Source of the DNA: CAYFUF01 sp964394795
Lineage (GTDB): Bacteria; Bacillota; Clostridia; Tissierellales; Peptoniphilaceae
Length of the DNA stretch: 7,931 nucleotides
Reading direction: 5' to 3'
Assembly: GCA_964394795.1 (NCBI GenBank)
Contig: CAYMYX010000055.1
Location: 1 to 7,931, forward strand
Shown: in pieces, positions 5,586 through 7,931 of the stretch
How the letters are laid out: each line of letters opens with the position of its first letter
How positions within the stretch are numbered: the stretch's first letter is position 1
Notes under the pieces: generated by a model
Databases searched by the model: none
The model's input: the letters and a program-made list of their open reading frames with translations, nothing else
Told to the model about the DNA's origin: nothing
Translations under genes and position numbers: made by a program

Positions 5586-7495
5586 GAGTTATCCTCACTT
5601 TCGTCAAAATGTTCATTCGCATCTTGTTTATTCTTTTTTTTCTTTAACTTCATTACAACACCTACTAAAAGCAGGATAACAGCACCACCTGCTATGATCA
5701 TGATCATTGGAATAGAATTGCCTTCATCATTATTCTCTTCCGATTCTGTTTCATTACCTTCTAACTCACTGGTATTTGGTTCGGATGTAAAGTCTTCTTT
5801 TATTGAACCGCTTGATTCAATATTTTCTAAGGATTCATCGACTATATTAGTCTCAGCTAATCGTATATTTCCATCATCCTCAATGGTAGCTCCTTTATCA
5901 ACCATCCCATTAATTTCAGATATGGACATACCTGTAACCATATGTGCACGTAGTAACTTATCATCGCCTACATAAATCTTCTTCTCTGTTGATTGACCAG
6001 TATACTCATTATCAACAGAAATCGTATATATGCCTTCTTCTCTATATTCTTCGCCATCTTTTGCTGGCGCATTAGAACGTGTATCCTCTTTCAGCCTATC
6101 TCCGTCATCAGTCAAAATTTCTCGTTTTACATTAATCTTCAAATAACGGGACTTAGCAAAATCTATGAAGAATCCATTCTCTGTCATTTCGCTATTTACT
6201 AGCTCTCCTCCAGTCTTCACATCGAAAGGAAAAACCATTGTGTTTCCATTTCGGACAGAAAATTTGAAGAATATTCGGTAATGACCTACTTTATCAAACA
6301 GTTCATCGCTAGTTATTTCGTAATCGAGCGCTACTTCATAATCTCCCTCTTCAAATAACATCACTTTAGTATCTGCACCAACGGATGCATCTGCTTCTAA
6401 ATAATTGGTGTATATGATTGGCTCAGTTGCAATATTATTATGATCTGTGTAACGAATAATCAAAACACCGCGTCCCAAATCCATCTTCGGCGTTTCAAAA
6501 TAATGGTCGAAACCATTAGTATCCCTACTAATGAAAAGATTATCTATACCGTTTAGGGAATCGATATTCTGGTCTAAACGGAAAAATAAAGCTACTTTAT
6601 CACCTGCGTTTTTGAGAAAAATAACATCACCATCAGCATTCTTCGTTTTATCCGTATATCCCTGAATATAAAAATCTCCTAGGTCCCAACCATAATGGGG
6701 ATCGTTAACATCAATGATGTCTTCTCCACTATATCCATCGAATTCTTTTACTCTCACCTTTTCCCCAAGTTTATATGGTTCATTAGTATCTTCAGCTTCA
6801 TTATCATCACTAACAGATGAGACATAAAATTCGTAAACTTCAGCCACTTTCTTATGTTGAAACTTATCGGGATTTATTATAGGAATATTGCCAACTTCTA
6901 TCCGTTTATCTAATTGGTAAACTACAATCACTCTAAAGTAGCTGCCGTTTATTAATTGAATATCGGTAGCTGAGTAGATTGAATCCAAACGAATAGGTAC
7001 GTCACTAAATGCATTATTAATTATTTTGGCAGTAATCCAATTTTTCTGGTCTTTAGATGTTTGGATTAATATAGTTCCCTTCTTTATATTTGCATCTAAT
7101 TCAAAGTCTGCAACTTTTTTACTATCGTCATCAACAAGGTGCCATGAATCTATTTCATCAGTCAATAGTGAAGAATTATAGTTATAGAAAAACTCCAACT
7201 TTTCACCGTCCACTTCGTAGGTGGGCAAACCGAGATTATTGTCTACTGTAGTTATATCACCAGTTATACCAAACACTCCATAGGTATTAGCTTTTCCAGT
7301 CTCATTAACAGGCTCACCCTCATGGAACTCATAATTGCTGCCCTTTTCGAATTCATAAAACTCGCCAGGGACTTCAGTAATTCCACTATTTGCATACGAT
7401 GAAAATGAAGTTAGTGTAAACACAATTCCAATAGCTAAATAACCAATCATAAGTTTCAAATACTTTGAAAATTTATAAAACTCTCGACTACGCAT
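5582..7495 (-). CDS. Large surface protein with signal peptide and C-terminal membrane anchor, function unknown
   Basis: A 637-residue protein I cannot assign to a named family. It has a basic N-terminus and hydrophobic core (about 15-32) with a likely cleavage after SYA35, then a roughly 500-residue extracellular region rich in beta-type segments, Asp and Asn. An acidic Ser/Glu linker follows (about 545-593), then one transmembrane helix (595-615) and a KLKKKKNK cytoplasmic tail. No LPxTG sorting signal, catalytic motif or tandem repeat is seen. An AGAGGG ribosome site lies 8 bases before the ATG. It overlaps the lipoprotein gene by 4 bases, so the two proteins are made together and both face the outside of the membrane. 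The gene is clearly AT-richer than aor and rtcB. It may be a delivery, receptor or protection partner for the lipoprotein; this is inference only. Confidence 0.75.
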   Translation of the reverse strand: MRSREFYKFSKYLKLMIGYLAIGIVFTLTSFSSYANSGITEVPGEFYEFEKGSNYEFHEGEPVNETGKANTYGVFGITGDITTVDNNLGLPTYEVDGEKLEFFYNYNSSLLTDEIDSWHLVDDDSKKVADFELDANIKKGTILIQTSKDQKNWITAKIINNAFSDVPIRLDSIYSATDIQLINGSYFRVIVVYQLDKRIEVGNIPIINPDKFQHKKVAEVYEFYVSSVSDDNEAEDTNEPYKLGEKVRVKEFDGYSGEDIIDVNDPHYGWDLGDFYIQGYTDKTKNADGDVIFLKNAGDKVALFFRLDQNIDSLNGIDNLFISRDTNGFDHYFETPKMDLGRGVLIIRYTDHNNIATEPIIYTNYLEADASVGADTKVMLFEEGDYEVALDYEITSDELFDKVGHYRIFFKFSVRNGNTMVFPFDVKTGGELVNSEMTENGFFIDFAKSRYLKINVKREILTDDGDRLKEDTRSNAPAKDGEEYREEGIYTISVDNEYTGQSTEKKIYVGDDKLLRAHMVTGMSISEINGMVDKGATIEDDGNIRLAETNIVDESLENIESSGSIKEDFTSEPNTSELEGNETESEENNDEGNSIPMIMIIAGGAVILLLVGVVMKLKKKKNKQDANEHFDESEDNS

Positions 7496-7577
7496 AAGGC
7501 AGACCCTCTTTCAATGATAAAAAACTATACCTTTATTATTCTAGATTTATAAAAAAGACTTCTATTATTTCTAGAAC

Positions 7578-7592
7578 TAATGAAATTCATTA
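7578..7592. promoter_or_regulatory. Perfect 7-1-7 palindrome at the promoter start point, candidate operator
   Basis: TAATGAA, a single central base, then TTCATTA. It begins 6 bases downstream of the -10 box at 7598-7603, so it covers the presumed transcription start. The position suits a repressor. The 7-1-7 geometry is that of Fur/PerR/Zur-type boxes, but the sequence does not match their known consensus, so the regulator is unknown. Confidence 0.45.
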
Positions 7593-7597
7593 CCTCT

Positions 7598-7626
7598 ATT
7601 ATCAATTAGCGTTTATAATACGTCAA
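7598..7626 (-). promoter_or_regulatory. Sigma-A promoter of the surface protein-lipoprotein operon
   Basis: TTGACG (7626-7621), a 17-base spacer and GATAAT (7603-7598) lie on the minus strand, each one base off consensus. The start would be near 7591, giving a 5' leader of about 95 bases that contains the palindrome at 7578-7592 and two TTCTAGA sites (7539-7545 and 7569-7575) in similar AT-rich contexts. Confidence 0.65.
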
Positions 7627-7669
7627 TGGGATATAGCGGACGTGTTTAACTTATTTTCAGATTGTAAGC

Positions 7670-7694
7670 AAAAAAATGGACCCTTACGGGTCCA
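7670..7694 (-). terminator. Intrinsic terminator after structured repeat copy 1
   Basis: TGGACCC (7677-7683) pairs perfectly with GGGTCCA (7688-7694) around a 4-base loop. Read on the minus strand the stem is followed by seven T. It lies directly after repeat copy 1 in the minus direction, so it would end a transcript covering the structured region to its right, just ahead of the 7598-7626 promoter. Confidence 0.8.
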
Positions 7695-7840
7695 ACTACC
7701 TACAGCGACTCGCACACCAAATCGAAGATTTGGGTGCTCCCTGCATAAGTTCGACCGACAACTCAGCTGCGCTCGTTGAGCTTGCTTCGTTGGGTCATCA
7801 CTTATCTCCCAGATCTGGGAGGATTTACTTATCAGAATAC
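7677..7840 (-). ncRNA. Candidate structured small RNA, unidentified
   Basis: This stretch has no credible protein gene but is dense in base pairing. It has a 16-base perfect palindrome CTCCCAGATCTGGGAG (7806-7821) and a long imperfect hairpin whose arms pair 7745-7750 with 7800-7805, 7753-7756 with 7793-7796 and 7759-7762 with 7789-7792. Next come the repeat hairpin at 7712-7737 and the terminator stem with a T7 tract on the minus strand. The terminator orientation favours minus-strand transcription, but no clear promoter is seen on its right. It could be a tandem non-coding RNA or a structured intergenic repeat. I cannot name an RNA family. Confidence 0.45.
7693..7741 (-). repeat. 49-base structured repeat, copy 1
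   Basis: 45 of 49 bases match copy 2 at 7883-7931. It contains a stem of GCAC plus CCAAATC pairing with GATTTGG plus GTGC (7712-7737), with one bulged base and a GAA loop as read on the plus strand. The four differences between copies are all in the outer four pairs and preserve pairing. Confidence 0.85.
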
Positions 7841-7875
7841 AAAAAAACAGACCCATAAAGGGTCTGCTTTTTTGT
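7839..7875. terminator. Bidirectional intrinsic terminator between the repeat copies
   Basis: CAGACCC (7848-7854) pairs with GGGTCTG (7860-7866). After one mismatch the stem extends with ACAAAAAA (7839-7846) against TTTTTTGT (7868-7875). T-runs follow the core stem on both strands. On the minus strand it lies downstream of repeat copy 2 in the same relative place as the 7670-7694 terminator after copy 1. Confidence 0.8.
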
Positions 7876-7882
7876 AATTTGG

Positions 7883-7931
7883 CAACTACCTACAGCGACT
7901 CGTGCACCAAATCGAAGATTTGGGCACTCCC
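7883..7931 (-). repeat. 49-base structured repeat, copy 2 (cut by the window edge)
   Basis: Second copy of the 7693-7741 repeat, 190 bases away and reaching the last base of the window, so the full unit is probably longer. Its outer stem is GTGC/GCAC (7902-7905 with 7924-7927) where copy 1 has GCAC/GTGC. Confidence 0.85.

Noticed and set aside
7677..7840. tRNA or tmRNA gene
   Set aside because: There is no T-arm consensus, anticodon arm or CCA end. The helices do not fit a cloverleaf.
7623..7858. Overlapping open frames on both strands (77 and 60 codons)
   Set aside because: They consist of hairpin arms and repeat sequence, lack a ribosome site and show no protein-like composition.
7693..7931. 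CRISPR array
   Set aside because: Only two repeats of 49 bases lie 190 bases apart, with structured rather than spacer-like sequence between them and no cas gene.

Overview
The window reads like a low-to-moderate GC anaerobic Firmicute, probably a clostridial species. It has strong AAGGAG-type Shine-Dalgarno sites, an oxygen-sensitive tungsten-type aldehyde:ferredoxin oxidoreductase, and a lipoprotein and a signal-peptide/C-terminal-anchor protein of Gram-positive type. The species cannot be named from the sequence. All six credible protein genes lie on the minus strand, so transcription runs from right to left.

Right end (7496-7931): no protein gene. It holds two copies of a 49-base structured repeat 190 bases apart. 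Their four differences form two compensatory base-pair changes in one hairpin. Each copy is followed on the minus strand by an intrinsic-terminator-like hairpin, which suggests tandem small structured RNAs or a structured intergenic repeat. A good sigma-A promoter (7598-7626) then faces left, with a perfect 7-1-7 palindrome at its presumed start point.

Accessory pair (4368-7495): a 637-residue surface protein with a signal peptide and a C-terminal membrane anchor overlaps by 4 bases a 405-residue lipoprotein. The lipoprotein's C-terminus resembles LHH-type HNH/ENDO VII nuclease toxin modules. The pair is visibly more AT-rich than its neighbours and is the best candidate for an undescribed system: a surface-anchored, possibly polymorphic-toxin-like module without an obvious immunity gene.

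Repair pair (2553-4273): an RtcB RNA ligase is followed 11 bases later by an SRAP (HMCES/YedK-like) abasic-site DNA-protein crosslinker, in an apparently coupled operon.

Cofactor block (103-2521): a near-consensus promoter leads directly into an RNA that matches the Moco/Tuco riboswitch pattern, followed by mutually exclusive antiterminator and terminator hairpins. These control an aldehyde:ferredoxin oxidoreductase gene and a MoaD-like sulfur carrier gene. The block ends at a strong hairpin terminator (112-151). The logic is coherent: a pterin-cofactor-sensing RNA controls a pterin-cofactor enzyme together with a sulfur carrier likely used to build that cofactor. The far left end (1-101) holds nested inverted repeats of unknown nature.
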